This document shows positions 9,130-19,336 of a DNA stretch of 64,000 bases, one piece after another; the stretch's first letter is position 1, and the number at the start of each line of letters is the position of its first letter. The stretch comes from Deltaproteobacteria bacterium (GTDB lineage: Bacteria > Myxococcota > UBA727 > VGSZ01), in NCBI GenBank assembly GCA_020850995.1, contig JADZDP010000105.1, positions 31,515 through 95,514 on the forward strand. Reading direction: 5' to 3'. The position numbers and the translations under genes were made by a program. Under the pieces are notes generated by a model. It was given only the letters and a program-made list of their open reading frames with translations. It made no database searches and was not told the DNA's origin.

Positions 9130-11294
9130 CAGCGCACCTCGAGGTTCTTGCAGAAGGGCTGGCCGTTGGCGTCGCGCGCGCCCGACAGATGGAAGGCCTG
9201 CCCATAGTAGAGCAGGTTGTCGGCCGACGGCGGCGGCGCAATGGCGAGCTGCACGTCGGGGTCGGACAGGTCGTAGAAGGCGTCGTTCTCGATGATGAGC
9301 TTGCCCGTGGCCGGATCCTTGAAGCTCGGCGCCGCGTACTGCACGCGCACACAGGCCACGCGCATCTCCATGCGCCCCGTGGGGTTCTCGGCGGGCGCCT
9401 CCGCGATCCACACCGCGATGTCGTTGTAGCCGCGGCGTCCTTGGACACGCCGCGGGGCCGTCGATGCGAGGTGCAGGCCGCGCGTGATGCTGGTGAAGCA
9501 GGTACGCCCGTCCTCGGTCTGGCCCTCTTCGATGAGCTCGTAGCGCACCGCGTCCTCCTCGCGGTCAGCGTCGGGCACCAGCGGGTCGGTGCCCTTGCGC
9601 ACCTCGTCGGTGTTCTGCACGCCGTCGAAGTCGTCGTCGCGCCCGGCCTCGTTCTCCAGGGGGTCGAGCCCCAGGCGCACCTCGATGCCGTCGGGCAAGG
9701 TGTCGCCGTCGCTGTCGGCCACCTTCGGGTTGGTATCGACGATGAACTCTTCGCAGCCATTGAGCCCGTCACCGTCGTCATCCTCGCGATCGACGCCGGT
9801 GGGGTCGAACATCGGGCAGTTGTCGAGCGGCAGGCCCGTGTAGCGCGGCTCGAAGCCGATGTTGGCGCGCGCCTGCTCGAGGCCATCTTCCCAGCCGTCG
9901 CCCGGCAAGCCGGTGCAGGCCGCGCTCGCGGGGTTCGGATTGCACGGGTCGCTGGGGTCGGGATCGAGCGCGGCGTTGGCGTCGTCGAAGCCGTCGACGT
10001 CCTGGTCGATGAGGTCGGCGCGCAAGGGCTCCTCGAGCCGGTCGCTGTCGGCGACGACGGCGCTGGTGCCGAGCAGGTACTCCGTCTCGTCATCGAGACC
10101 GTCGGCGTCGGAGTCGGCGCGGTACTCGACCACCGTCGGGTCACCGCCGGGCGCCAGGGCGTTCAGGTTGGTCGCGTACATCGACACCAGCGAATAGCCC
10201 GACTTGAGCGAGGTGAAGTTGAACGACAGGAAGTCGATCTCGCCGGAGCCCTCGAAGTCACGGTATTGCCCGCCGCCGATTGCCGCCAGGCTCATGAGCA
10301 GGCTCTCGGAGCGGCACTTGTTGAGGCGGTAGATCTCCTTGACCGCGTCGGGCAGCGCCGAGTCGAAGAGCAGGGCTGTGTTGATCTGCAGTTGACCTAC
10401 GCCGAACTCCTCACCGAGCTCGACGATGTCCTCCACCAGGCCTTCGATCTGGTAGGTGCGGTTGTAGTTGCCCTCGAGCTCGAGATCGTTGAGCGCCGAC
10501 AGCACGTCGTCGCCGTAGTTGGGCGTGGGCATGGTGCTGCCCGCCGGCGACTGGCCCGACACCACGTCGGCCACGTTGTCTTGGAACTGGTCGAGGAAGT
10601 CGGACTCGTTGCACAGGTCGAGCTCGCTCTCGTCCTCGCAGTAGCGGCGGCCCGCCTGCGGCGCCTCCCATGCCTCGAGGGGACAGTTGTAGGGGTTCGC
10701 GCCGAGCGTGCCCACGGTCTCGTCGGCGCTGGAGCAGCAGCGCGGGTCGGGGGCGCCGTCGGAGAAGAAGATGACGATGTACTTGGTGCGCGCGCGCTCG
10801 GCGGGCGCGGTGCGCAGCATGTCGATGAGCAGGTGCTGCTGCACCGCCGACCAGGCGCCGTGGTAGTCGGTGGCGACGTCCTTGAGCTGCAGGAAGGGCG
10901 GCTCTTGCCAGTCGGCGGCCGGGATGAACATGGGGTCCGACGCGGGATCGGCGATGGGCGGATCGAGGTAGATGTTGGAGCCAAAGCCCATGGTGGCCAC
11001 CAGCACGTCCTCTTGCGTGGCCAGCGCGCTCATCAGCTCGCGCACGGCGTTGACCCGCAGGCCCGGCTGATCGGTGAACTGCATCGAGCCCGAGGTGTCG
11101 ACGACCAGCAGCAGCTTGACGGGGAAGGTGATGTCCGCCGACGGCCGCGTGCAAAAGTGCGTCTCGATCTCGAGGAGATCATCGACCGCGTCGGGCTCGG
11201 GCTCCGTCACGGGTATGAGCTTCTGGTTGGTGCACCCTTGCGAGGGCAAGAGCGCGAGCGGCAAGAGCAGGGCAGCGCGGACGAGCAAACGCAT
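9129..11294 (-). CDS. VWA-domain lipoprotein with TSP3 calcium repeats (paralog 1)
   Basis: 721 residues. The ATG at 11294 is chosen because GGGGAGG lies 6 bp upstream and a signal peptide follows directly (MRLLVRAALLLPLALLP), with the presumed lipidated Cys at 21. The VWA domain has MIDAS DTSGS and the sequence VKLLLVVDTSGSMQF, matching VKLYFLIDTSQSMN of the next gene. TSP3-like repeats follow (DSDADGLDDE, DSDGDTLPDG, DDDFDGVQN). The C-terminal domain is shared with the next gene. It is the first gene of a four-gene minus-strand operon; its promoter should lie just above 11294. It and its neighbour arose by tandem duplication and then diverged strongly. Confidence 0.88.
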   Translation of the reverse strand: MRLLVRAALLLPLALLPSQGCTNQKLIPVTEPEPDAVDDLLEIETHFCTRPSADITFPVKLLLVVDTSGSMQFTDQPGLRVNAVRELMSALATQEDVLVATMGFGSNIYLDPPIADPASDPMFIPAADWQEPPFLQLKDVATDYHGAWSAVQQHLLIDMLRTAPAERARTKYIVIFFSDGAPDPRCCSSADETVGTLGANPYNCPLEAWEAPQAGRRYCEDESELDLCNESDFLDQFQDNVADVVSGQSPAGSTMPTPNYGDDVLSALNDLELEGNYNRTYQIEGLVEDIVELGEEFGVGQLQINTALLFDSALPDAVKEIYRLNKCRSESLLMSLAAIGGGQYRDFEGSGEIDFLSFNFTSLKSGYSLVSMYATNLNALAPGGDPTVVEYRADSDADGLDDETEYLLGTSAVVADSDRLEEPLRADLIDQDVDGFDDANAALDPDPSDPCNPNPASAACTGLPGDGWEDGLEQARANIGFEPRYTGLPLDNCPMFDPTGVDREDDDGDGLNGCEEFIVDTNPKVADSDGDTLPDGIEVRLGLDPLENEAGRDDDFDGVQNTDEVRKGTDPLVPDADREEDAVRYELIEEGQTEDGRTCFTSITRGLHLASTAPRRVQGRRGYNDIAVWIAEAPAENPTGRMEMRVACVRVQYAAPSFKDPATGKLIIENDAFYDLSDPDVQLAIAPPPSADNLLYYGQAFHLSGARDANGQPFCKNLEVR

Positions 11295-11400
11295 GGGTGC
11301 CTCCCCACGAGGACGAACAGAGTGTACCACGGACCGACGCGCGCGAATTCTGTGCACGTTCAATGCCGGGCCCCGATGGCGACCGTCGGTGCACCCGCCG

Positions 11401-11431
11401 AAAAAAACGAGGCCCCCTCGCGGGGGCCTCG
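11401..11431 (-). terminator. rho-independent terminator of the TSP3/MYXO-CTERM gene
   Basis: A perfect 10-bp stem (11408-11417 pairing with 11422-11431, GC-rich, loop of 4) is followed, in the minus-strand reading direction, by seven consecutive T (11401-11407 read as A on the plus strand). It sits 21 bp past the stop codon at 11453. This is the clearest intrinsic terminator in the window, and it insulates the VWA operon that starts at 11294. Confidence 0.9.
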
Positions 11432-11452
11432 CTGCCGAGGAGGCGCTCTCGC

Positions 11453-12736
11453 CTAGCGCCGGCGGCGCACGAGGGCGAGGAGGCCGAGGAGCACGCCGGC
11501 GGCGGCCGTGCTGCCGGGCATCGCGCCGCAGCCGAAGGAGGGCAGGGCCTCACCGGTCACGCTCACCGTCACGCGGCCGTTGCCAGCCTTCGCGTCCGGG
11601 TAGTCGGCGTCGGGCCACACGAGCTCGCCGCGCAGCTCGAGGACGTAGTCGCCGGGCACACGGGCCGAGAACTCCGCACGCTTGTCGTCCTCGTAGCGGT
11701 ACTGCGGGCTCTGACCGGAGAAGCTGACCGAGCCCACGGGGTTCACGATGCTGTACTCGCCATCGGCGGGCTGCTCCACCACGGTCCAGGTGTACTTGAT
11801 CGGGGTGTCGAAGCGGTTGGCGAACACAGGCAGCTCGATGCCGCTGCCGGTCTCGACCGCGCGGGGCTTGCCGGCGTGCACGGCGAAGGGGTCGGCCGGG
11901 TCGAGGCAGCTCTCGCTGTCGGTGATGACGAAGCAGAGGCGGTCGTCACAGGCGTCGCCGAGGAAGTCGTGGTCCACGTCGCCCTGAGCGCCGTTCGGCA
12001 GGTTGATGCAGTTGTCGAAGGTGTTGTCGATGCCGTCGTTGTCGCGGTCGTTGTCGCACTCGTCGCCGGTGCCGTCCGCGTCGCTGTCGCCCTGGCCCAC
12101 GTTCGGCATCGCGATGCAGTTATCGAGCGCGTCGTCGATGAGGTCGCGGTCTTGGTCGGGGAAGCAGGTGGCGTCGAGCGAGCGCGCGCCGCTGCAGCTC
12201 GCCTCGAAGCGCAGCGGGCAGTTGTCGATGGCGTCCTCGCAGTCATCAGCGTCGTCGTTGAGGTCGCACGCGTTGCCAATGCCGTCCGTGTCGAAGTCCT
12301 CGCCCACCGGGTTTGGCACGTAGATGCAGTTGTCTTCGAGGTTCAGCACCTGGTCGTTGTCGGCGTCGCCATCGCAGGCGTCGCCATCGCCGTCCGCGTC
12401 CGAGTCGGCGAGGTCGAAGTTGGACGCGCTCGGGCAGTTGTCGCACTCGTCGCCGCGCACGTCGCCGTCGCCGTCGGCCTGGGTCGGGTTGAACATGAAC
12501 GGACAGTTGTCGAAGTCGTCCTCCATGCCGTCGTCGTCGAAGTCGTCGGCGTACTGGTAGGTGTCGCCCTGGTCCGTGAAGGCGATCAGGATCGAGCAGC
12601 CGCAGCCGCAGCCACAGCCGCCGCCGCTGGTGTCGGGGGTACCGCACAGGCCGCCGGTGCACTCACCATTGTCCTGGGCGAACGCCGTCAGTGACAGCGT
12701 CAAGGTCGCAAATACGGTGAAGACGATCTTTTGCAT
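11453..12736 (-). CDS. secreted TSP3-repeat protein with MYXO-CTERM anchor
   Basis: 427 residues from the ATG at 12736, with AGGAGG 6 bp upstream; the frame is open further upstream but without a better start. The signal peptide is MQKIVFTVFATLTLSLTAFA with an AFA/Q cleavage site. A Gly/Cys stretch (GGGCGCGCGC) follows, then a long chain of thrombospondin type 3 repeats (about 50-270), each with DNCP..., D-x-D-x-D-G and GDxCD elements. A beta-rich domain (about 300-395) looks Ig/PKD-like (YTWTVVEQPADGEYSI). The tail is GCGAMPG plus a hydrophobic helix plus RRRR, a MYXO-CTERM sorting signal. Predicted to be a calcium-binding cell-surface protein. A strong terminator follows. Confidence 0.9.
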   Translation of the reverse strand: MQKIVFTVFATLTLSLTAFAQDNGECTGGLCGTPDTSGGGCGCGCGCSILIAFTDQGDTYQYADDFDDDGMEDDFDNCPFMFNPTQADGDGDVRGDECDNCPSASNFDLADSDADGDGDACDGDADNDQVLNLEDNCIYVPNPVGEDFDTDGIGNACDLNDDADDCEDAIDNCPLRFEASCSGARSLDATCFPDQDRDLIDDALDNCIAMPNVGQGDSDADGTGDECDNDRDNDGIDNTFDNCINLPNGAQGDVDHDFLGDACDDRLCFVITDSESCLDPADPFAVHAGKPRAVETGSGIELPVFANRFDTPIKYTWTVVEQPADGEYSIVNPVGSVSFSGQSPQYRYEDDKRAEFSARVPGDYVLELRGELVWPDADYPDAKAGNGRVTVSVTGEALPSFGCGAMPGSTAAAGVLLGLLALVRRRR

Positions 12737-12857
12737 CTGTTGCCTCCTCTTGGCGGACCACACATAAGCGAGAAGCGGGCCAACTGCGGCCGCCGCATCG
12801 ACATCATGGAAAAACAACCGGTTACGCGTGAAGGCCGCGTTCGTGTCGCCAGGATTG

Positions 12858-12927
12858 GGGAGTTCAGTCGCCATTCGCGCAGCCGGTTGGGGAGTCCACT
12901 CTACGTCACGACTGTGGAGTCCAGTCA
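12858..12927. promoter_or_regulatory. three direct repeats in the divergent intergenic region
   Basis: The 329-bp gap 12737-13065 separates the divergent TSP3 protein and GEGE lipoprotein genes and holds no convincing gene. It does contain three near-identical 13-mers on the plus strand: 12858-12870 (ggggagttcagtc), 12890-12902 (ggggagtccactc) and 12915-12927 (gtggagtccagtc), spaced 32 and 25 bp apart. Their spacing and position suggest binding sites for a regulator acting on one or both divergent promoters. I see no clear -10/-35 pair. Confidence 0.4.
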
Positions 12928-13065
12928 CCTGCGGGCCGCTTGCGAGACAGCGCACAGCGTGCGCCGCTGTGGGTACGCGCGGCCGGCTGCGCGCACGCCG
13001 AGCTCCACGCTGAGCACGGCGGTGCACGAGCGAAGGGCGTCGCCCTTGCATGGTACAAGACCACC

Positions 13066-14481
13066 ATGCGCGCACTACCTACGCTCTCGCTCGCTGTCTC
13101 GTGCACCGCTCTGGCCGCCGCGGCCCTGGTCGGCTGCCCAACCCAGGAAGGAGAGGCGGAGGGCGAAGGGGAAGAAGGTGAGGGCGAGGGCGAGGCAGGC
13201 CCCGAAATGGTGCTGCTCGAGACGCACCTCGTCGACACCGACGTCGACGTCTCGATCCCCTCGGGCTTCGCGCTGGCCGTGCGGCCCGACGGCCGCTTCG
13301 CGGTCGCCTACGGGCGCGCCTCGTCGTCGGCGCCGCAGGTGGAGTGCGAGGACAGCTTCGGCGGCGCGCCCTTCGTCGACGCGTGGGACGTGCTGGTGGT
13401 GGACGAGCAGGCAGACGGCACCTTCCGCACGCGCGTCGTCGACAGCACGGCGCCCTTGCGCTCGCCCTTCGTCGACATGGTGGCCGACCCCACCTCGGGC
13501 GCGCTCATCATCGGCTACACCGGTGGCGCGGTGGCGGTGGGCGCATGCGAGGCGTGCGACAGCCGCTTGGCGGTGGAGAACGGCGACACCTTCACGCTCT
13601 CGACCGTGGCCACCGACGGCGGCTCGTCGCCCACGCCCTGCCGCGCCATCTTCCAGCCCGTGTGTGGCGAAGGAGACTGCGTGGGCCTCAACCCTGGCCT
13701 CGCCATCAACGCCAGCGGGCAGCTCGCCATGACCTACGTCGATCAGCACTTCGGCTTCGGCGAGACCGACATCTACAAGGCCGACCTCGAGATCGGGCTT
13801 GGCAACTCCGGCGGGCTCACCCTCGAGAGCGTGGCCACCGACTCGGGCTCGGGCTACTCCAACACCGTGACCATGACCGACGAGGGGCGCGCCATGACGG
13901 CCTACGCCACCATCGGCAACGCGCGCGTGGTCGACCCCGACGACACGTCCAACGACTACATCATCGACGAGGGCATCTACGCCAGCACCCAGCAAGAAGA
14001 CGGCAGCTGGAGCGAGGTCTTGATCCTCGAGGAGGGGTCGAGCTCCGGACGCATCGCCACCGCCTACCGCGCGGGCAGCGGCTTCGCCATCGCCTGGCGC
14101 GACGACGGGCTCGAGCAGCTCTTCCTCTACACCAGCGTCGACAACGGCGCGTCGTGGACGCCGGTGGCCATCGAGCAGACGTCCAACACCGGCAAGGACC
14201 CGGCCATCGCGTTCCTCTCCGATGGCACCTTGGTCGCCGCCTATTCGCACTGCAAGGATCGCGACGACGGCTCGGACTTCTGCTCACAAGCCGAGGACGG
14301 CGTGCGCATTGCGATGCGCGAGCAAGGCGGGCCCTTCGTGCGCAAGACCTTCACCTTCGATGACGAGGACGTCGATGGCAAAAACGTCGACATGGCCATC
14401 GCGGCCGACGACACCGTGGTAGTGATGTCGTTCAACGCATCCTCCGCGCGCATCGTGGTGCAGCGCTTCCGGAAACAGTAG
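13066..14481 (+). CDS. lipoprotein with GEGE linker and beta-propeller-like repeats
   Basis: 471 residues from the ATG at 13066; the open frame upstream encodes no signal sequence. The signal peptide ends in a lipobox (AALVGC, Cys24). An acidic Gly/Glu linker follows (about 28-43), then repeated blade-like units: FALAVRPDGRFAVAYG, PGLAINASGQLAMTYVD, FLYTSVDNGASWTPVAIE, AIAFLSDGTLVAAYSH. The DNGASWTPV unit is an Asp-box (BNR/sialidase-like) motif, so a beta-propeller is likely, but no sialidase active-site residues were recognised. A second small lipoprotein follows 26 bp downstream. Probably an outer-membrane or surface protein of unknown function. Confidence 0.82.
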   Translation: MRALPTLSLAVSCTALAAAALVGCPTQEGEAEGEGEEGEGEGEAGPEMVLLETHLVDTDVDVSIPSGFALAVRPDGRFAVAYGRASSSAPQVECEDSFGGAPFVDAWDVLVVDEQADGTFRTRVVDSTAPLRSPFVDMVADPTSGALIIGYTGGAVAVGACEACDSRLAVENGDTFTLSTVATDGGSSPTPCRAIFQPVCGEGDCVGLNPGLAINASGQLAMTYVDQHFGFGETDIYKADLEIGLGNSGGLTLESVATDSGSGYSNTVTMTDEGRAMTAYATIGNARVVDPDDTSNDYIIDEGIYASTQQEDGSWSEVLILEEGSSSGRIATAYRAGSGFAIAWRDDGLEQLFLYTSVDNGASWTPVAIEQTSNTGKDPAIAFLSDGTLVAAYSHCKDRDDGSDFCSQAEDGVRIAMREQGGPFVRKTFTFDDEDVDGKNVDMAIAADDTVVVMSFNASSARIVVQRFRKQ

Positions 14482-14507
14482 TACAGCATCCGAACATCGA
14501 GGCACCC

Positions 14508-15002
14508 ATGACCACAAAGCTCGTCGCCATCGCGGGCGCGCTGCTCTTCGCCACTGGCTGCCCACCGCCGGCCAACTTCTTGGACGGTTCCGTCAAGGAG
14601 TCACACGACCTCGCCTTCGACACGGTGGAGGTGCGCTTCTTCCCCGATCAAGAGACCTTCCAGGTCGCCTACTTCAAGCAGCTCGCCGAGGACGGCTCCA
14701 CGGGCGTCGACACGGTGGCCAAGCTCGTGTTCGCCCAACCGGAGGGGGGCGTGGTGGTCGAGGAGGTCATCACCCTCGATCCCGCGGTCGACGTCATGCA
14801 GCGCATCACCGCCGCCGACGATCCCTTTCCAGACTTGCGCGAGGGCCAGGTTTCCTTCACGGCGGCGGCCACCGTGGGCGCGACCACCGCCGGCGAGTTC
14901 TCGACGACATTCACGAACGGCAAGACGCTCAACGGCGCCTTCGAGGGGGAGCTGCTCTCCTGCTCCTTCGACAGTGACGACGTGTGCGGCGGCGAGGGCT
15001 GA
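14508..15002 (+). CDS. small lipoprotein of unknown function
   Basis: 164 residues. The signal peptide MTTKLVAIAGALLFATGC has a canonical lipobox at Cys18. The mature part is acidic and beta-rich with no family I recognise; its only Cys pair after the lipobox is in the tail (SCSFDSDDVCGG), which could form a disulfide. The 26-bp gap to the GEGE lipoprotein suggests co-transcription. The following 272 bp (15003-15274) hold no gene; a perfect TTGACA at 15101 lies there but without a good -10 partner at 16-18 bp. Confidence 0.7.
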   Translation: MTTKLVAIAGALLFATGCPPPANFLDGSVKESHDLAFDTVEVRFFPDQETFQVAYFKQLAEDGSTGVDTVAKLVFAQPEGGVVVEEVITLDPAVDVMQRITAADDPFPDLREGQVSFTAAATVGATTAGEFSTTFTNGKTLNGAFEGELLSCSFDSDDVCGGEG

Positions 15003-15274
15003 GACGCAGGGCGTCACGTCAACGAGCCGGTCAGACGTCGACCCACAGGTAGGCTACCACCTCCGATCGGAGCCGAGCTATGGTGCGGCGATCTGGAGGA
15101 TTGACATGGCGGACGCCCCTGGGCGTGTGCTTTACTGCCGAGCGTCTCGGTCGGCTGCGCGTCGCGGTCGATGTCGGTCCCCAGACGCAAGCTCACCGCT
15201 GCATCGATCACCTCGACACCACTGCTGAGAACCGCTCGAGAACCCGCATGAAAAACGTAACGTTGGAGGGAAGC

Positions 15275-18214
15275 ATGTATTCGTATTGGCGTTATTGCGC
15301 GACCGCGCTCCTCGCGGCCGCTGCCGCTCTTGGTCTGGTCGGCTGCGAGGGCTGCGAGCCAGAGCCAGAGCCCGGCGAGGGCTGCGCTGCCTACTGCACG
15401 AACGTGATGGCCGGCTGTACCGGCGACAACCAGATCTACGACGACGAGGCGGCCTGCCTCGCGGCCTGCGCGCTCTTCCCCACCACGGGCGCCGACGGCG
15501 ACGCTGACGGCGACACGCTGCAGTGCCGCTTGTTCCATTCGGGCGCCGCGGTCGACGACGCCACGCACTGCGCCCACGCCTCGTCGCAGGGCGGCGGCGT
15601 GTGCGGCACCAACTGCGAGGTGTACTGCCGTTACATGACCGAGAGCTGCGGCGACGGCTTTGGCACCGACGTGCCCACCTGCCTCGCCACCTGCTCCGCC
15701 TACCCCTCCGACGGCGCCATCAACGCGGCCGACGGCAACACCGTGCAGTGCCGCACCTTCCACGCGCAGGCCGCGGCGGGCGACGCCTCGCACTGTGAGC
15801 ACGCCGGCATCATCGGCGGTGGCGCTTGCGGCACCGACGCCTGCGACGCGTACTGCGACCAGGTGATGGCCAACTGCCGCGACTCGACGCAGCTCTACCC
15901 CGACCGCGACGCCTGCGTGGCGACGTGCAACAACATGCCGGCGGACGGCGCTTGGGACGCCAACAGCGGCAACAGCGTGCAGTGCCGCGCCTACCACGGC
16001 GCCGGCGCCGCCAAGATCGACCCCACGCACTGCGCGCACGCCTCGGCCAACGGTGGCGACGTGTGCGGCACCTACTGCGAGGGCTACTGCGACCAGGTGC
16101 AGGGCAACTGCACCGGTGGCAACCAGCAGTATTCCGACGCGACCGCCTGCGCGACCGCGTGCGGCGGCTTCCCCGAAGGCTCCAACTTCGCCACCGCCGG
16201 CGACAACGTGCAGTGCCGTACCTTCCACGGCTCCTACCCGGCCGCGGCCGACGCGGCCACGCACTGCCCGCACGCCGGTGAGGCCAGCGTGGGCGTGTGC
16301 GAAGACCCGGCCCCGCCCGCGCAGAACGTCGACGTCAGCGGTGCCGTGCACGAGCTCGCGAGCCACCTGGACGGCACGCACACCGGCGTGGTGGGGGCCA
16401 CCGTGGTCGCCTACGGCGCGCAGGGCGTCACCCCCGCGACCACGGCGGCTGGCGGCAACTACACCCTCGCCAACGTGCCGGCCAACGGTCAGGTCATCCT
16501 CGCGGTCACCGCGGCGGGCAACCAGGCCACCTACCAAGCGGTGTCGGTGGGCTCCACGGACCTTACCGGCGTCGGCCTGGTGAGCGCCGGCGGAACGTGG
16601 ATGGGCAACGTCAACACGCAGTACCTCGGCGGCACCGACCCGACCACGCAGTTCACCTGCCAGTACGATGCGACCAAGCAGTGCTTCTACTCGGTGGTGG
16701 TGGGCCAGATCCTCGATGAGACCGGCAACGCCGTGGCTGGCATGTCGGCGAGCGACATCCAGGTCACCGGCGGCGACGACAACGTCGATTGGCGCAAGAT
16801 GGGCCCCTACTTCCTGAACGCCAACGGCTCGGCGGGCAACAACAGCACCTCGCAGGGCGCGGGCCTGTTCGTGGTCTACGTCGAGATGCCGGCCGGTGTC
16901 GCCGACCCGGCGTCCATGCACATCGAGCTCGCGGCCAGCACGGGCACCGGCGACGCCGCGAAGTACTACGGCCCCACGCACACGGCCGCCTACCGCGGCA
17001 CGCCGGCGGTGACCTGGGCGAACCTGCAGGAGACGGGCAACGTGCCTCCGGGCGTTGGTACCGTCGCCTTCGACGGCCAGATCTACCCGCTCTTCCTGCC
17101 CACCAGCGACGGCGGCTACGGCTGCCAGGGCTGCCACACCAACCAAGGTGGCGCGACGCCGGCCGGTGGCCTCAACCTGTGGGGCGGCGCCGACGTGGCC
17201 TACCAGTCGCTCGACCCCGCCAACCACCCGGCGCGCGTGAACCTCACCACGCCTGCGACGAGCACGCTCTTGACCAAGCCGCTCTACCCGGCCACCGCCC
17301 ACCCGATCTTCGCCTGGGGCAGCACCAACGACGCCGCCTACAAGCTGATCCTGAAGTGGATCGAGGAGGGCGCTACGCGCTTCGCCGTGGGCTCGCGCGT
17401 GAGCTTCGTGGCGCAGGTGAAGCCGCTGCTCGGCAACGCGAGCGGCGCCGGCGGCATCGGCTGCTCGTCGTGCCACGCGGGCGCCGCGAGCGCAGCGCTC
17501 CAGCTCGATGTCGGCGCCCAGGAGATGTACAACGAGCTCACGGTCGAGGCTGCCGTCGCCGGTGGCAGCACCGGAGAGACCCGCCGCGTGAACCAGCAGG
17601 GCTACCCCGAGCGCAGCCTGCTCTTGACGAACCCGCTCGAGGCGAGCGGCGAGGCCCACCCGACCAAGATCTTCCAGAACGCCGCCGACCCGCGTTACCA
17701 GCTGCTCTACCGCTGGATCTCCGAGGGCGCGCAGTACGACGGCTACTGCGAGGACTACTGCGACGAGCACATCGCGAACTGCACCGGCGACGCCAACGAG
17801 GCCTACGCCAGCCGCGACAAGTGCCTCGCAGCCTGCGGCGGCATGCCGAAGGGCGCGACCACCGATCAGGCGGGCGACACCGCGTACTGCCGCCTCTACC
17901 ACGCCACCGCCGCCAACAATGACTCGCACTGCGCGCACGGCGGCCTCGGCGGCGGCGGTGTGTGCGGTACCTGGTGCGAGTCCTACTGCCGGAACATCCA
18001 GAACCTGTGCACCGGCACCAACCAGCAGTACGCGAACACCGGCGCCTGCCAGACCGCGTGCAGCGCCTTCGCCACCACCGGCACCGTCGGCGACGCCGCT
18101 GGCGACACCGTGCAGTGCCGCCTGTACCACCTGAGCTTTGCCATCGACGACGCGGCCGGTGCGACCACGCACTGCCCCCACGCCGGCGAGGCGAGCGCGG
18201 GCGTGTGCGAGTAG
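15275..18214 (+). CDS. Cys-rich repeat lipoprotein with two CXXCH (heme c) sites
   Basis: 979 residues from the ATG at 15275, chosen for the GGAGGG 4 bp upstream and because a lipoprotein signal starts there (lipobox GLVGC, Cys24). Six repeats of about 75 residues each carry eight Cys in the pattern CxxYC...C...C...C...GDxxQCRxYH...HCxHA...GxC: four at about 37-345 (15383-16311) and two at the C-terminus (from 17747). Between them are a carboxypeptidase-regulatory-like beta domain (about 350-440), a linker, and two c-type heme motifs, CQGCH (617-621) and CSSCH (730-734), each followed by text typical of Planctomycetes/Myxococcota cytochrome modules. Predicted outer-membrane or surface redox lipoprotein; the partner is unknown. 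Confidence 0.85.
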   Translation: MYSYWRYCATALLAAAAALGLVGCEGCEPEPEPGEGCAAYCTNVMAGCTGDNQIYDDEAACLAACALFPTTGADGDADGDTLQCRLFHSGAAVDDATHCAHASSQGGGVCGTNCEVYCRYMTESCGDGFGTDVPTCLATCSAYPSDGAINAADGNTVQCRTFHAQAAAGDASHCEHAGIIGGGACGTDACDAYCDQVMANCRDSTQLYPDRDACVATCNNMPADGAWDANSGNSVQCRAYHGAGAAKIDPTHCAHASANGGDVCGTYCEGYCDQVQGNCTGGNQQYSDATACATACGGFPEGSNFATAGDNVQCRTFHGSYPAAADAATHCPHAGEASVGVCEDPAPPAQNVDVSGAVHELASHLDGTHTGVVGATVVAYGAQGVTPATTAAGGNYTLANVPANGQVILAVTAAGNQATYQAVSVGSTDLTGVGLVSAGGTWMGNVNTQYLGGTDPTTQFTCQYDATKQCFYSVVVGQILDETGNAVAGMSASDIQVTGGDDNVDWRKMGPYFLNANGSAGNNSTSQGAGLFVVYVEMPAGVADPASMHIELAASTGTGDAAKYYGPTHTAAYRGTPAVTWANLQETGNVPPGVGTVAFDGQIYPLFLPTSDGGYGCQGCHTNQGGATPAGGLNLWGGADVAYQSLDPANHPARVNLTTPATSTLLTKPLYPATAHPIFAWGSTNDAAYKLILKWIEEGATRFAVGSRVSFVAQVKPLLGNASGAGGIGCSSCHAGAASAALQLDVGAQEMYNELTVEAAVAGGSTGETRRVNQQGYPERSLLLTNPLEASGEAHPTKIFQNAADPRYQLLYRWISEGAQYDGYCEDYCDEHIANCTGDANEAYASRDKCLAACGGMPKGATTDQAGDTAYCRLYHATAANNDSHCAHGGLGGGGVCGTWCESYCRNIQNLCTGTNQQYANTGACQTACSAFATTGTVGDAAGDTVQCRLYHLSFAIDDAAGATTHCPHAGEASAGVCE

Positions 18215-18256
18215 CAACGCGCTGACCCTGACGCCCGTCGCGTGACGACGGGCGCG

Positions 18257-18307
18257 CCACGGCGGCACCCGTATCGCGAGGGCGAGCGGGGGCCGCCGTG
18301 GTGTTTT
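18257..18307 (+). terminator. hairpin with U-rich tail upstream of infC
   Basis: A perfect 10-bp inverted repeat (18257-18266 with 18292-18301, loop 25) is followed by TGTTTTG. A second perfect 9-bp hairpin (18232-18240 with 18246-18254) lies just before it, 17 bp past the lipoprotein stop. Together they look like the end of the lipoprotein transcript, or a leader structure controlling infC. The long loop lowers confidence in simple intrinsic termination. Confidence 0.5.
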
Positions 18308-18414
18308 GTGCGGTGGTGCACCGCGCCCCATGCCCACACCCCTTGCGCTCCGTCGGCGGTGTTGGCATTGCCTCTCTCTGCCCGCGGGGAGCACCCGCAT
18401 CGGAGGACTTCGTT

Positions 18415-19332
<918 letters not shown>

Positions 19333-19336
19333 CGCC

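Noticed and set aside
9054..11456. 800-codon plus-strand frame opposite the VWA lipoprotein
   Set aside because: The minus-strand frame has signal peptide, MIDAS and calcium repeats; the plus frame is low-complexity Val/Ala/Arg text.
15101..15140. TTGACA considered as a promoter for the Cys-rich lipoprotein
   Set aside because: No acceptable -10 hexamer at 16-18 bp.
18298..18414. GTG at 18298 as the infC start
   Set aside because: It lies inside a hairpin arm, has no ribosome site and would add a non-conserved Cys/His-containing segment.
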